Of a stretch of DNA of 64,000 bases, positions 1 to 13,053 are shown piece by piece; positions within the stretch are counted from its first letter, which is position 1, and each line of letters begins with the position of its first letter. The DNA is from Pelagibaculum spongiae. GTDB taxonomy: Bacteria; Pseudomonadota; Gammaproteobacteria; Enterobacterales; Pelagibaculaceae. The position numbers and the translations under genes were made by a program. A model generated the notes under the pieces. The model was not told the DNA's origin, made no database searches, and saw nothing but the letters and a program-made list of their open reading frames with translations. The stretch is from assembly GCF_003097315.1 (NCBI RefSeq), contig NZ_QDDL01000005.1, positions 1 through 64,000 of the forward strand, given 5' to 3'.

Positions 1-15
1 CAAACTCTTCAATTT
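1..15 (-). rRNA. 16S rRNA, first 15 nt (partial)
   Basis: The reverse complement of the first 15 bases is AAATTGAAGAGTTTG, the conserved 5' end of gammaproteobacterial 16S rRNA. The gene runs leftwards out of the window. Its identity is supported by the complete rrn promoter and antitermination leader immediately upstream (16-475). The mature 5' end is placed at position 15 by comparison with the E. coli 16S start. Confidence 0.9.
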
Positions 16-214
16 AAAAATTGAGGTGATCAATCTGGCCAATCTTGAACACAAGCATAAGCTTGATATTCTTTCATGGTCACTTGATCGGTGCGCTAGA
101 TAAATCCCGTAAGAATAAATTCTTAAGAGAAGCATCAAATCGACTTTTGATTGTCGATCGTCACCTGCAAGTGTCCACACAAATTGCATGAATGATAAGT
201 TGTTAAAGAGCCAA
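16..214 (-). promoter_or_regulatory. rrn leader with boxA
   Basis: This is the transcribed leader between rrn P2 and 16S. The minus strand at 200-211 reads GCTCTTTAACAA, the boxA antitermination element bound by the NusB/NusE complex. A perfect short inverted repeat AAGAAT-AA-ATTCTT lies at 111-124 and may take part in leader folding or RNase III processing. The order (P1, P2, boxB, boxA, 16S) is the standard rrn arrangement. Confidence 0.85.
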
Positions 215-233
215 CTCAGCGGGCTGCGCTGAG
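215..233 (-). promoter_or_regulatory. rrn boxB-like hairpin
   Basis: CTCAGC (215-220) pairs with GCTGAG (228-233) around a 7-nt loop, directly upstream of boxA in the direction of transcription. This is the position boxB occupies in E. coli rrn leaders. Confidence 0.7.
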
Positions 234-247
234 CGAGTAGGCTGCGC

Positions 248-275
248 ATTCTACAATGCGAAACCAAATTGTCAA
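248..275 (-). promoter_or_regulatory. rrn P2 promoter
   Basis: On the minus strand a consensus -35 TTGACA (270-275) is followed after 16 nt by -10 TAGAAT (248-253). A GC-rich discriminator GCGCAGCC follows, typical of growth-rate-controlled rRNA promoters. Confidence 0.85.
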
Positions 276-444
276 GCAGAATGTTGAAGCGAACTGTAAA
301 AGTTTTTAAAACGGCGCTTTCGAGTAGAAAGCTTTAAAAACCTAGTGAAACAAACAGTCTGACTGGCTAAAAGCCGTTCAATTCGTTGTGTCTCGTTGTT
401 CGTGTCTCGTTCTGTTTGCGTTGCTGCCGTGACAGCGAGGTCGC

Positions 445-472
445 ATTATAGGTATCTAAAGACAGAACACAA
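445..472 (-). promoter_or_regulatory. rrn P1 promoter
   Basis: On the minus strand -35 TTGTGT (467-472) and a perfect -10 TATAAT (445-450) are separated by 16 nt. The discriminator GCGACCTCGC is GC-rich, as expected for stringently controlled rRNA promoters. It lies about 200 bp upstream of P2, in the usual tandem arrangement. The AT-rich sequence at about 475-600 could hold UP element or Fis sites but shows no clear motif. Confidence 0.75.
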
Positions 473-675
473 GCGCTTTGCTAAAGAATCTGCCAGAAAA
501 AGTAAGTTATCGGTAATGTGCAAGCTAAGTGGTTGATTGTGATCTTTAGTCAACTACGTTTAAGCAAAATGAAGACATTACCAACAAAAGCCAAGGTTAT
601 TTCATGGCTGCTATTCTATATATTCTATAAATTTCAAATATCTTACTGATTTCAAAAAAACTTCAAGGAAGAAAA

Positions 676-1503
676 ATGATTGAGTGTGTACTTTGCTTAG
701 ATGTTGATGGCACGCTGTTAGTCTCATCTGATGAGAGCATTCCGCATAAAACAACTGCTGCAGATTTCTATGCTCGTCAGGGATACCCGGAAAAAAAGCT
801 AAATTTCTCTGGCTCGCCAATCCCTAAGTTAAAAGGAATCAAAACCGCTGTTAGAGACCGTACTCCAGAGCACATCAACAGCTCATTCACGCCCGTCAAC
901 CACAGCGCATATACCGAGATATTCAAAAGAATATTTTCTGGCGACCTTAAAGGCAGGGTTCAAATCGTTGTAATAACGAAAGGGCCCTACAGCATGTCTA
1001 ACCTTGGGGTAACGCTTGATGTGCTATTTCAGACCAGTCAAAAGATGCGTGGAGGAGCACACCGTGGCTTATTTCAACATGACGCCTATTTTCTAACCAG
1101 AGTCCCATTTGATGATATGGCACATTCGATGTTCGCTAATCCTGGCTGGGATTCGATTACGGATGTTCAGAGCAAACTTGCAGTTATAAAAGGTGTTCAA
1201 GCGGCTAGCATTACCAAGGATATAATTATCGATTATTGGCTTGATCAAGGATTAATCTTTCCAGGTCGTCGCCCCTATTATATTTTATTGGACGACACAG
1301 ATAAGCATGTCAAAAATATTAAGTTTCCAAACGTCGGACTTGATCCTACCTCCCTCAACTTTTATTCGGATCTTTGTCGCGCACTCCAAAGAGCCGAGCC
1401 TGTAGCGAGTGTAAGTGATCCTAGAAGCCTTTTTGCAGGCAACAAAAAGAAACCATTATTGCCACCTGGCACGCCACCTCTAGTACCTCCAAGACGGCAT
1501 TAA
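676..1503 (+). CDS. HAD-like hydrolase orphan with proline-rich C-terminus
   Basis: This 275-residue protein carries the four HAD-superfamily motifs in order: DVDGT near residue 9, a T in IVVITKG near residue 100, a lysine in DVQSKLAVIKG near residue 170, and LLDDTDKHVKN near residue 215. The catalytic fold is therefore likely a phosphatase or phosphotransferase; the substrate is unknown. The C-terminus is basic and proline-rich (PPGTPPLVPPRRH) and contains PLVPPR, a match to the class II SH3-ligand pattern PxxPx[RK]. The start has a good ribosome site (AAGGAAG). The gene is convergent with atpC and shares its terminator. Three other HAD-like genes lie in the window (31585, 37521, 38469). Specific function unknown; a secreted effector is possible but unproven. 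Confidence 0.7.
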   Translation: MIECVLCLDVDGTLLVSSDESIPHKTTAADFYARQGYPEKKLNFSGSPIPKLKGIKTAVRDRTPEHINSSFTPVNHSAYTEIFKRIFSGDLKGRVQIVVITKGPYSMSNLGVTLDVLFQTSQKMRGGAHRGLFQHDAYFLTRVPFDDMAHSMFANPGWDSITDVQSKLAVIKGVQAASITKDIIIDYWLDQGLIFPGRRPYYILLDDTDKHVKNIKFPNVGLDPTSLNFYSDLCRALQRAEPVASVSDPRSLFAGNKKKPLLPPGTPPLVPPRRH

Positions 1504-1504
1504 C

Positions 1505-1544
1505 AAAAAAAACCCGCATCCAGTTTCCTGAGTGCGGGTTTTTT
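1505..1544. terminator. Bidirectional terminator between HAD-like gene and atpC
   Basis: An AACCCGCA (1511-1518) / TGCGGGTT (1533-1540) stem is flanked by an A-run on the left and a T-run on the right. It can terminate both the rightward orphan gene and the leftward atp operon. Confidence 0.85.
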
Positions 1545-1568
1545 AGCTCGCTGATAATCCTTGCGGAT

Positions 1569-1994
1569 TTACGCCTTACGAATCTTGCGGAGGATCTCCA
1601 CAGAACGCAGTTGCGCGGCAGCTTGAGCCAGTTCTTTCTGCACCTGGGCAAAGTCCAGTGTGTCCTTTTGCTCAGAAAGCTGCTTCTCGGCGGCTTTGCG
1701 TGCAGCTTCTGCTGCAGCGGCGTCGAGGTTTTCAGCTCTCTCACAAGCATCGGCCAGAATGGTGACAACATGCGGTTGAATTTCTAGCATTCCACCCGAC
1801 ACATATAACACTTCTTCTTCCTGACCTTCGCCTTTAATCAAACGGACAATACCGGGCTTAAGGCGGGACAGCAGAGGCGCGTGGCCGGGTGAGATACCCA
1901 GATCGCCACTGTCTGCGGTGGCTACCACCATCTCGCAGCTACCGGAAAAAATAGACTTCTCCGAGCTAACGACTTCGACCTGAATGGTCTTCAT
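1569..1994 (-). CDS. atpC: ATP synthase F1 epsilon subunit
   Basis: 141 residues, full length for the family. The N-terminal beta-sandwich has the typical TIQVEVVSSEKSIFSG opening and the SGDLGISPGHAPLL segment. A C-terminal helical hairpin (about 90-141) has the alanine-rich pattern seen in inhibitory epsilon subunits. The subunit links the gamma stalk to the c-ring and modulates ATP hydrolysis. It is the last gene of the operon, 18 bp after atpD, and is followed by a strong terminator. Confidence 0.97.
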   Translation of the reverse strand: MKTIQVEVVSSEKSIFSGSCEMVVATADSGDLGISPGHAPLLSRLKPGIVRLIKGEGQEEEVLYVSGGMLEIQPHVVTILADACERAENLDAAAAEAARKAAEKQLSEQKDTLDFAQVQKELAQAAAQLRSVEILRKIRKA

Positions 1995-2012
1995 ACTCTG
2001 TCCCCCTTAGCT

Positions 2013-4306
<2,294 letters not shown>

Positions 4307-4371
4307 TTGTCTGCATCCGTATTGAGTCAGTTACCGACGTGCGCAGCCAGGTGGCTGCGCACGCTAGTGTT

Positions 4372-5913
4372 CTACCAGGTACCTGTATTGATAAACGCTT
4401 CGATGCCTTCGGACAGCGCTGCTTCGATTTCTTTATCGTAGGCAGCTGTCTCGTTGATTTTGTCCATTAACTCAGTTTTGCTTGAGTTCATGAATTCAAT
4501 CAGGCCTCGCTCGAAGTCACATACTTTCGTTACTTCGATGCTTTTCAGATAACCTTTCTCGGCTGCAAACAGAACCACTGCCATTTCGGCAATCTTCATG
4601 GTTGCAAACTGACCTTGCTTCATCAGCTCGATCACTCGTTGGCCGTGTTCTAACTGTGCACGAGTCGCATCGTCAAGATCGGAAGCAAACTGTGCGAATG
4701 CTGCCAACTCACGATACTGCGCCAGTGCCAGACGAATACCACCGCCCAACTTCTTGATGATCTTGGTCTGTGCTGCACCACCTACTCGAGATACCGAAAT
4801 ACCCGCGTTCATCGCCGGACGGATACCGGAGTTAAACAGATCGGTTTCAAGGAAGATCTGACCGTCAGTAATCGAAATTACGTTAGTCGGAACGAAGGCA
4901 GATACGTCACCAGCCTGGGTTTCGATGATTGGCAGAGCGGTCAAAGAACCGGTTTTGCCTTTCACCCTACCGTCGGTAATCTTTTCAACATACTCAGCGT
5001 TGATTCGAGCTGCGCGCTCTAACAAACGAGAATGCAGATAGAAAACGTCACCTGGATATGCTTCACGTCCTGGAGGACGTTTCAATAGCAGGGAGATCTG
5101 ACGATATGCCCAAGCTTGCTTGGTCAAATCATCATAAACTGCTAGAGCATCTTCACCGCTATCACGGAAGAATTCGCCCATGGTACAACCGGCAAACGGT
5201 GCAATAAATTGCAGCGCTGCTGGGTCAGAAGCGCCAGCGGCAACAATAATGGTGTGAGCCATTGCGCCGTGCTCTTCTAATTTGCGCACTACGTTAGCAA
5301 TAGTCGACGCTTTTTGGCCGATTGCTACGTAAACACAAATAATACCAGTGCCCTTCTGGTTGATAATGGTATCAATCGCTACCGCCGTCTTACCGATCTG
5401 GCGGTCACCGATGATCAGCTCACGCTGGCCACGGCCGATTGGCACCATCGAGTCGATAGACTTAATACCGGTTTGCATCGGTTGGTCTACAGACTGTCGA
5501 GCGATTACACCAGGTGCAACCTTCTCGATTGGGCTAGTTTGGGTAGTGCCCAGAGGGCCCTTACCGTCGATTGGATTTCCCAGTGGATCTACCACTCGGC
5601 CAATCAGCTCACGACCAACCGGTACCTCAAGGATACGGCCAGTACAGCGAGCGGTGTCGCCTTCAGACAGATGACCGAAGCCGCCCAGTACCACTGCACC
5701 AACAGAGTCACGCTCTAGGTTCAGTGCCATAGCGAAAACGCCACCTGGCAGTTCAATCATTTCACCGTACATAACCGCTTCTAGGCCATGTATACGGATG
5801 ATGCCGTCAGAAACGCTAACGATGGTGCCTTCGGTTCTCGCCTCAGCCGCACCGTCGAATGAACCGATTCTTTGCTTGATCAGTTCACTGATTTCAGATG
5901 GATTTAGTTGCAT
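4372..5913 (-). CDS. atpA: ATP synthase F1 alpha subunit
   Basis: 513 residues, same length as E. coli AtpA. The Walker [10 protein letters not shown] is near residue 170, and the nucleotide-binding and C-terminal helical domains are intact. It is the non-catalytic nucleotide-binding subunit alternating with beta in the F1 hexamer. The N-terminus ([16 protein letters not shown]) is canonical, fixing the start. About 65 bp separate it from atpG and 16 bp from atpH. Confidence 0.97.
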   Translation of the reverse strand: MQLNPSEISELIKQRIGSFDGAAEARTEGTIVSVSDGIIRIHGLEAVMYGEMIELPGGVFAMALNLERDSVGAVVLGGFGHLSEGDTARCTGRILEVPVGRELIGRVVDPLGNPIDGKGPLGTTQTSPIEKVAPGVIARQSVDQPMQTGIKSIDSMVPIGRGQRELIIGDRQIGKTAVAIDTIINQKGTGIICVYVAIGQKASTIANVVRKLEEHGAMAHTIIVAAGASDPAALQFIAPFAGCTMGEFFRDSGEDALAVYDDLTKQAWAYRQISLLLKRPPGREAYPGDVFYLHSRLLERAARINAEYVEKITDGRVKGKTGSLTALPIIETQAGDVSAFVPTNVISITDGQIFLETDLFNSGIRPAMNAGISVSRVGGAAQTKIIKKLGGGIRLALAQYRELAAFAQFASDLDDATRAQLEHGQRVIELMKQGQFATMKIAEMAVVLFAAEKGYLKSIEVTKVCDFERGLIEFMNSSKTELMDKINETAAYDKEIEAALSEGIEAFINTGTW

Positions 5914-5929
5914 TGCTCTGTATCCTTCA

Positions 5930-6466
5930 TCAAACCTTTACGGTGTCGGCCAAGCGTTGCAATTTGCCACGCACCGATCCGTCGATCACCTTGTCTCCAG
6001 CCCGGATCACCGCGCCACCGATCAAACTTACGTCCTCGTCAAAAGCAAGGCGTACGTCCTGACCTAAATTGCGCTTGAGTGCCTCAGCCAGCTTGTCTTT
6101 CAGCGCACTTGGGAATGCAACTGCAGAAGTCACTTGAACTTGGGCGATGTGCCCCAGCTCAGCTTTATGCTGTTCAAAAAGAACTGCAATTTCTGGCAGT
6201 GCCGCCAAACGATCATTTTCAGACAATAACTTTAAAAAGTTACGCCCCAAATCGTTGAGCTCATCCTTACAGACGCTGAGAAAACCCTCAGTGATCTGTT
6301 CACGGGTCGCTTTAGGGTTATGCAGGAACTGCTGCATGGTTGCATCAGATGCAACCTGCCCTGCAAGCCCCAGCATCTGCGACCAGCCATCCAGATCGCC
6401 CGCTTCCCTAGCGAACTCAAAAGCTGCTCGGGCGTAGGGTCTTGCGATGGTAATTGCTTCAGCCAT
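5930..6466 (-). CDS. atpH: ATP synthase F1 delta subunit
   Basis: 178 residues, normal size. The N-terminal [13 protein letters not shown] motif and the C-terminal segment with [23 protein letters not shown] are diagnostic of the delta/OSCP family, which joins the peripheral stalk (AtpF) to the top of F1. Separated by 11 bp from the upstream atpF. Confidence 0.96.
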   Translation of the reverse strand: MAEAITIARPYARAAFEFAREAGDLDGWSQMLGLAGQVASDATMQQFLHNPKATREQITEGFLSVCKDELNDLGRNFLKLLSENDRLAALPEIAVLFEQHKAELGHIAQVQVTSAVAFPSALKDKLAEALKRNLGQDVRLAFDEDVSLIGGAVIRAGDKVIDGSVRGKLQRLADTVKV

Positions 6467-6477
6467 AGCCGCCTCGT

Positions 6478-6948
6478 TTACAGTTCAGCAACCAGCTTAT
6501 TTAAAAGCTCGCTGTGTGCTTTCTCATCGATAGAGGATTTAAGGATTTGCTCCGCACCAGAAACTGCCAAAGCTGCAACCTGACTACGCAATGCTTCACG
6601 CGCCTGGTTAACTTGCTGGTCAATTTCTGCTTTGGCTGCAGTGATCAGGCGTTCGCCTTCTTCACGTGCTGCATCCTTAGCTTCCTCAACGATCTGGTTT
6701 GCCCGCTTATTAGCGCTATCTAGAACTACCGCTGCTTGCTGTTTGGCTTCGGCAATCGCCTGGTCCACATCAGCTTTAGCTGCTTCTAGTTCTTGAGCAC
6801 CTCGCTCAGCCGCCGCAAGACCATCAGCAATTTTTTGCTGACGCTCACGCAGAGCGGTGATCACCGGTGGCCACACATATTTCATGGTGAACCACACGAA
6901 CAGGGCGAAGGTGATCATTTCACCCAAAAGGGTGGCATTGATATTCAC
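6478..6948 (-). CDS. atpF: ATP synthase F0 b subunit
   Basis: Peripheral-stalk subunit with one N-terminal membrane helix ([20 protein letters not shown]) and a long charged, alanine-rich coiled coil. I place the start at the GTG at 6948: it gives 156 residues and the N-terminus MNINATLLG, matching E. coli AtpF, with GAGGGA 7 nt upstream. A TTG two codons earlier (6954) lies too close to that ribosome site. Confidence 0.95.
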   Translation of the reverse strand: MNINATLLGEMITFALFVWFTMKYVWPPVITALRERQQKIADGLAAAERGAQELEAAKADVDQAIAEAKQQAAVVLDSANKRANQIVEEAKDAAREEGERLITAAKAEIDQQVNQAREALRSQVAALAVSGAEQILKSSIDEKAHSELLNKLVAEL

Positions 6949-6987
6949 AACCAAGTCCCTCGCTAGTCAGATGGAAAAGAGTTTATT

Positions 6988-7242
<255 letters not shown>

Positions 7243-7287
7243 TCATCCTCCAGAACTGTTTAGAGTTGTGTTGTTACAAGTAAAAAA

Positions 7288-8510
<1,223 letters not shown>

Positions 8511-8615
8511 TCCGATTAAACCATCAGAACCTTGCAGGTGAAATCGTTACTTTTCATCTACTTATCCTGATTACAACCCAAAACCCAGCTCTTAACTCCT
8601 TGAGAGTCGGCCGGA

Positions 8616-8644
8616 AGTATAATGATTCGCCCTCCACCGTTCAA
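8616..8644 (-). promoter_or_regulatory. atp operon promoter
   Basis: On the minus strand -35 TTGAAC (8639-8644) and -10 TATACT (8616-8621) are 17 nt apart, about 105 bp upstream of the atpI start. No other good promoter is seen between here and atpI. From here to the patatin-like gene end (about 8650-8849) I see no gene. Confidence 0.65.
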
Positions 8645-8849
8645 CACGAAAAAGAATAGTGGCAGTTTGTATTATCACTTGACGCGTCATTTTGTCGCTG
8701 ATCAACATCATGACAAGCACAAGCGGGCGAGTGGCGAAAACCATACAGCTACCTCTTTGGGAGTAGCCCAGACATGGATCAAAATTCAGGTAGATTTATA
8801 TTTACAATCTAAGTTTTTTAGCAATCACACCTGAAATTACCTTTTTATA

Positions 8850-9935
8850 TCAATCAATTAATTTGATATATCTTAAAATATCACTTTCTTGTTGTAGCTC
8901 AAGAAAAGCGCTTCCTAATCGTTTACTAGCTTCCATCGCCTCTCGCCAATAAGCTTTTCTTTGATCATCTCGGCCCTGAAAGTGTCGAAAATCTTGTCGA
9001 TCAGGAATTTTTGAATAGGGTAATTTCTCAACAAATTTTTTTGTTGGCGATAATAAAATGACATTATCCAACACCTTTCCATTTGCTCGACGATGCTTCA
9101 GCGGCTTATCAAACCAACAAGGTGTCAGGTGAGAGTAAAAGTGTGGGTATAACACCAATCTTTGATCGCAAGCGTCCAAAAATTTGAGTGCAGGATGGTA
9201 ATCGAGCAGTCCGCCATCGCGATACACCCCTTTTGGCGCACCTTTGATATTCGCTACGCCTGGCAGCACGCACGGGATTGACCCTGATGCTAACAATGCT
9301 TGGCGGAAGTTATCGCCAGTCAACTTCACATGGTGATGGGCAAAGCCATAATCACTGCCAAATGCAGGCTGGTATCGCTGATCATGAAAAATCACCCGAT
9401 CCATACTGCTGTGCAGTGCTTGATAGCCAACAACGTTCTTCAAATATCCTGCAATCATTCCCAGTAGCTGCTTTTTAACGCTATCGCTACCTAATAAGCC
9501 ATGGCAACGAATGGTGCCTAGTGAGTAGTGCAGATTAGGCTGCTGTAAAATTTCATCCACCGCCTGCTCAGGCAAAAATCGATCAAGCATTTTAATCGCA
9601 TTAGCAGCAATTTCTGCCGGTGTAACCCCTTTGGCATAGCTCTGATCGATATATGATTCTGCCAAGGCAGTCATTGCCGCCACCGGATCATTCTGGGCGG
9701 CCGCCGCCAGCTTCCAAGCACCAATAGATGTGCCATACAAAGCAATCGGTTTGTCTTCAGCTGTCAGCTCATTTTTTAACCATTGGCCAAAAATTGCGCA
9801 GTCCAAACCATAAATTGCCAACCATTTAACCGCACCAGAAGCACCGATAATCGCACCAATGTCTTTGGCTCGAAGTCCGTGCTGTTGAATGTGGCGATAG
9901 GCTTTTGGCCCAGCCTGGATTAAAAGATCACTCAT
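8850..9935 (-). CDS. Patatin-like phospholipase family protein
   Basis: 361 residues. It has the patatin Ser-Asp dyad: the nucleophile elbow GTSIG (in LYGTSIGAWKLAA, about residue 90) and DGG (in YRDGGLLDYHP, about residue 230). A likely oxyanion glycine region lies in IIGASGAVKW near residue 30. There is no signal peptide, so it is probably a cytosolic or peripheral acyl hydrolase acting on membrane lipids or storage esters. Divergent from the SulP gene with a 257-bp gap. Substrate unknown. Confidence 0.85.
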   Translation of the reverse strand: MSDLLIQAGPKAYRHIQQHGLRAKDIGAIIGASGAVKWLAIYGLDCAIFGQWLKNELTAEDKPIALYGTSIGAWKLAAAAQNDPVAAMTALAESYIDQSYAKGVTPAEIAANAIKMLDRFLPEQAVDEILQQPNLHYSLGTIRCHGLLGSDSVKKQLLGMIAGYLKNVVGYQALHSSMDRVIFHDQRYQPAFGSDYGFAHHHVKLTGDNFRQALLASGSIPCVLPGVANIKGAPKGVYRDGGLLDYHPALKFLDACDQRLVLYPHFYSHLTPCWFDKPLKHRRANGKVLDNVILLSPTKKFVEKLPYSKIPDRQDFRHFQGRDDQRKAYWREAMEASKRLGSAFLELQQESDILRYIKLID

Positions 9936-10192
9936 CCGTTGTTTTACAACTCGCTATTAATAGAGGTTTATCGCGGATGGATTAAACGACACTTGACACA
10001 AACTCAGCAATAGCTGAGACGAAATTGAATATTTCAGAAATCAGATACAAAGACAGCACAGTGAAAATAGTTATCCGTTTGACCTTGGGCCCATTGAGGT
10101 TTGACAGGGCATGCTAGAATTTCTCCTCACCTTCCTGACCCGCATCTTCTTGATCTGGTCAAATTCTCAGCACGTTAGAGCAGTAAAGATAC

Positions 10193-11839
10193 ATGGGCAG
10201 CACAACTAAGTTATCGCGTTTTTCCAACGGCGATTTTTCAAAATTGATTGGCGACCTTTTTGGTGGTCTGACCGCAGCTATAGTAGCACTTCCTCTCGCG
10301 CTGGCTTTTGGCGTTAGCTCGGGACTCGGTGCGGTAGCCGGTTTATATGGTGCAATTGGCGTTGGTTTTTTTGCTGCGATTTTTGGTGGCACCAAAACTC
10401 AAATTTCTGGTCCGACCGGCCCGATGACCGTTGTAATGGTCACTATCCTGGCGGAGCTGAATCATTACGCTAGTGAGAGCTCACTAGTATTAGCTTTTAC
10501 TGTGATCATGCTAGCCGGTGTTTTTCAGATTCTTTTTGGCAGCTTCAAACTTGGTCGTTATTTAACCCAAATGCCCTTTCCGGTGATTTCTGGTTTTATG
10601 TCTGGCATCGGCTTGATCATTATTGTGTTGCAACTGGGCATCTTAGTTGGTCATAGCGGCGCATCCAATGTGATTCAAGCGTTACAGTTGCTGCCTCAGC
10701 AACTGGGCCAAATAAACCTTACCGAAGCGGGCTTATCCGCTTTGTGTCTTGGCTTACTATTGTTATGGCCGAAAAAATTCAATCGCTGGTTACCCTCTCC
10801 TTTATTAGTACTGATTGTCAGCTTGCTGCTGAGTAATCAATTGCTGTCTGGCGAACTCGCTTTACTTGGCGAAGTACCCAGCGGACTGCCGTCTCTGCAT
10901 TGGCCAGTGTTTGATGCCACTTTATTAGCAGTGATGATCAAATCAGCATTATTACTGGCGGTACTGGGCAGCTTGGATTCTCTGCTGACTTCCTTAGTCG
11001 CCGACAACATGACCCGCACTCAGCACAATTCCAATAAAGAGCTGATTGGCCAAGGCATAGGCAATATTGCGGCAGGTTTTTTAGGTGGATTACCCGGTGC
11101 CGGCGCAACCATGCGTACCGTGGTTAATATTCGTGCCGGCGGCAACAGTCGCATTTCCGGCATACTCCACTCACTCATATTACTGGCGATTGCACTCGGC
11201 GCTGGCGGCCTGACCGAGCAAATACCCCAAGCAGCGCTTGCCGCGATTCTGGTTAAGGTCGGTATCGACATTATTGATTGGAATTATTTAAAGCGATTAC
11301 ATCACTCGCCGCTGTCTTCAGTGGGTTTGATGCTGATAGTGATGCTGCTAACAGTATTGGTAGATTTAATTACCGCAGTTGCTGTTGGTGTATTTATTGC
11401 CAATATCGGTAGCCTCGATCGGTTAAGCCGCCACCAAAGTAAAAATCTGGTGATTACCAGCGGCAAACAACCGCCTAAAAATTTATCTGCCGACTTACAG
11501 CAACAATTAAATCAGCTGGGTGAACAGGTGGTATTGCTGCAACTAAATAGTCCGATCACTTTTGGTGTTGCTAAAGATGTCAGCCAACGATTAAACCAAT
11601 ACCAAAATTACCAGTTATTAATTATCGACTTACAAGCCACCCAATATATTGGATTAACCACGTCGATGATGCTGGAAGATATCTGCCAGGAAGCACTTCG
11701 CCAAGGAAAGCAGGTGAAGATTTGTGGTGCACAAAAACAACCAAAAGAAATATTACACAAACTAAGACTGCATAAATTAATTGGTGAGAGTAATTATCTA
11801 GATAATTTGCAGCTAGCGATTGAGCAGCATGTAAAATAA
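10193..11839 (+). CDS. SulP-family anion transporter with STAS domain
   Basis: 548 residues. The N-terminal domain has about 12-14 membrane segments, starting with DLFGGLTAAIVALPLALAFG and including the conserved SGPTGPMT. The C-terminal STAS domain (about 425-548) has LLIIDLQATQYIGLTTSMMLEDI. SulP proteins move sulfate, bicarbonate or other anions; the sequence alone does not say which. There is no carbonic anhydrase or cys gene nearby to decide. Confidence 0.9.
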   Translation: MGSTTKLSRFSNGDFSKLIGDLFGGLTAAIVALPLALAFGVSSGLGAVAGLYGAIGVGFFAAIFGGTKTQISGPTGPMTVVMVTILAELNHYASESSLVLAFTVIMLAGVFQILFGSFKLGRYLTQMPFPVISGFMSGIGLIIIVLQLGILVGHSGASNVIQALQLLPQQLGQINLTEAGLSALCLGLLLLWPKKFNRWLPSPLLVLIVSLLLSNQLLSGELALLGEVPSGLPSLHWPVFDATLLAVMIKSALLLAVLGSLDSLLTSLVADNMTRTQHNSNKELIGQGIGNIAAGFLGGLPGAGATMRTVVNIRAGGNSRISGILHSLILLAIALGAGGLTEQIPQAALAAILVKVGIDIIDWNYLKRLHHSPLSSVGLMLIVMLLTVLVDLITAVAVGVFIANIGSLDRLSRHQSKNLVITSGKQPPKNLSADLQQQLNQLGEQVVLLQLNSPITFGVAKDVSQRLNQYQNYQLLIIDLQATQYIGLTTSMMLEDICQEALRQGKQVKICGAQKQPKEILHKLRLHKLIGESNYLDNLQLAIEQHVK

Positions 11840-12032
11840 TAATTTATGAATGCTGAAGCCTAATAGTATTAAAGATAAGGTTTGATCGGTTGTTTGGGCT
11901 ATAAAATTGCCTAATGCTATGCAGCAGCCTACTGTAAATTGTACTGCACAAATTCTAGAGCACGCTTGGCTTATTACAATCATCTGGTTTCAGTAATTTG
12001 AGCGCGCTACAAGAGAGAATGGTTTACAAAAC

Positions 12033-12743
12033 ATGGATGATTTGACAAAAAAACATACAATAAGCACAAACAGAGTACTAATCAATTTTTCTGATGAAAA
12101 TGTAAAGGAATTATTTGAACTCTGCAACTTAATAATTGACCACTTCAAACCTGAAGAATATTATTATTTAGGGCTTGGCGGATCCCCTTGTTTGGTTATC
12201 GCTGGACTACAAGTCTTGTGCAATGATGATACAAGCGGAGAATTAATCCCCTTCAGCATTAAAGATGATTTAATTGACAATAGACTATTATTAAATCAAC
12301 ACTTTGATAATTATAGAATCAAATTAATACAAAAAAAAATTCTTCTTATAGACTCCAGCATGTTTGGAAAAACTCTTGTACGTGCACATGATGAATTCAC
12401 GTATTACTTAGGCCAAAAAAAAACATTAGAGATTTTATCTTTATGCAAAAGGCTTCACTACATTAAAAAAAATTTTTCAAAAAATGGTAAGTCGCCTTTT
12501 TTCATTTTCTTAAAGAATGATCCTTACCGTATAAATCTTTACAGTATAATAGCAGGGGAATATCAAAAAGGAATGCGAGCATATCCTAAACTTGAACATG
12601 GAGAAATCCCCGATACTCGCCCAAGTCGCCTCGCTTGGCTTAGCGCAAAACAACTTATTAAAGCTAAATTTACAGCGCTTAAAAATGAAGGATATTCTCC
12701 AGAGTTTGATTTGAAAATTGAAAGCAGTGATGATATGTCTTAA
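12033..12743 (+). CDS. AT-rich orphan, possibly phosphoribosyltransferase-like
   Basis: 236 residues, not recognised as a known family. KKILLIDSSMFGKTL (about residues 105-119) resembles the PRPP-binding loop of type I phosphoribosyltransferases (four hydrophobics, D, then GxT). An upstream GLGGSPCLVIAG could be the first loop of the same fold. The usual second acidic residue after D is Ser, so binding of PRPP is uncertain. The gene is much more AT-rich than its neighbours. It is followed immediately by a duplicated gpmI 3' tail and an IS element, suggesting acquisition or duplication. Confidence 0.6.
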   Translation: MDDLTKKHTISTNRVLINFSDENVKELFELCNLIIDHFKPEEYYYLGLGGSPCLVIAGLQVLCNDDTSGELIPFSIKDDLIDNRLLLNQHFDNYRIKLIQKKILLIDSSMFGKTLVRAHDEFTYYLGQKKTLEILSLCKRLHYIKKNFSKNGKSPFFIFLKNDPYRINLYSIIAGEYQKGMRAYPKLEHGEIPDTRPSRLAWLSAKQLIKAKFTALKNEGYSPEFDLKIESSDDMS

Positions 12744-12750
12744 TTAACAG

Positions 12751-12917
12751 ACAGGGCTTTTTTATTATCACTGTAAAAATAAAATAAATAAAATTTACTT
12801 CACCAACATCAACGGCTTTCCGGTCATTTCTGCTGGCTGATTCAGACCCATTAACGACAACATGGTCGGCGCTACGTCTGACAACATGCCGCCTTCAAAA
12901 GCCTCAGCATCACAACC
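12751..12917 (-). pseudogene. Duplicated 3' end of gpmI with part of its terminator region
   Basis: The sequence is closely similar to 14070-14228, the end of gpmI plus the T-rich downstream segment. The encoded tail ([13 protein letters not shown], ending GKPLMLVK) matches the intact gene with few changes and keeps its stop. Upstream of about 12917 the similarity ends. It is a fragment, not a functional gene, in the same orientation as intact gpmI 1.2 kb away. Confidence 0.85.
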
Positions 12918-13053
12918 AATACTGAAAGCTATATTAACAACATACAGTTTTTTGTTTGGGTAACTTTTAGAATATGGACCAATCCGAATCGCCAACACCT
13001 CACAGCCAACGTGGTAAATTCGTCTGGGAGAACATCAGCGAAAGCCTTTCTTA

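Noticed and set aside
5314-5718. Long frames opposite atpA (134 and 108 codons)
   Set aside because: Shadows of the atpA coding strand with no independent features.
8622-8834. Open frame of 70 codons, plus strand, between atpI and the patatin gene
   Set aside because: It overlaps the atp promoter, has no ribosome site and no recognisable protein features.
10080-10130. Possible SulP promoter (TTGACA near TAGAAT)
   Set aside because: Spacing of the best hexamers is 8 nt; an alternative TTGAGG gives 15 nt. Neither is convincing.
12918-12998. Upstream part of the open frame containing the gpmI tail (12795-12998)
   Set aside because: Only the last 40 or so codons match GpmI; the upstream part is unrelated sequence, so this is a fragment and not a small gene.
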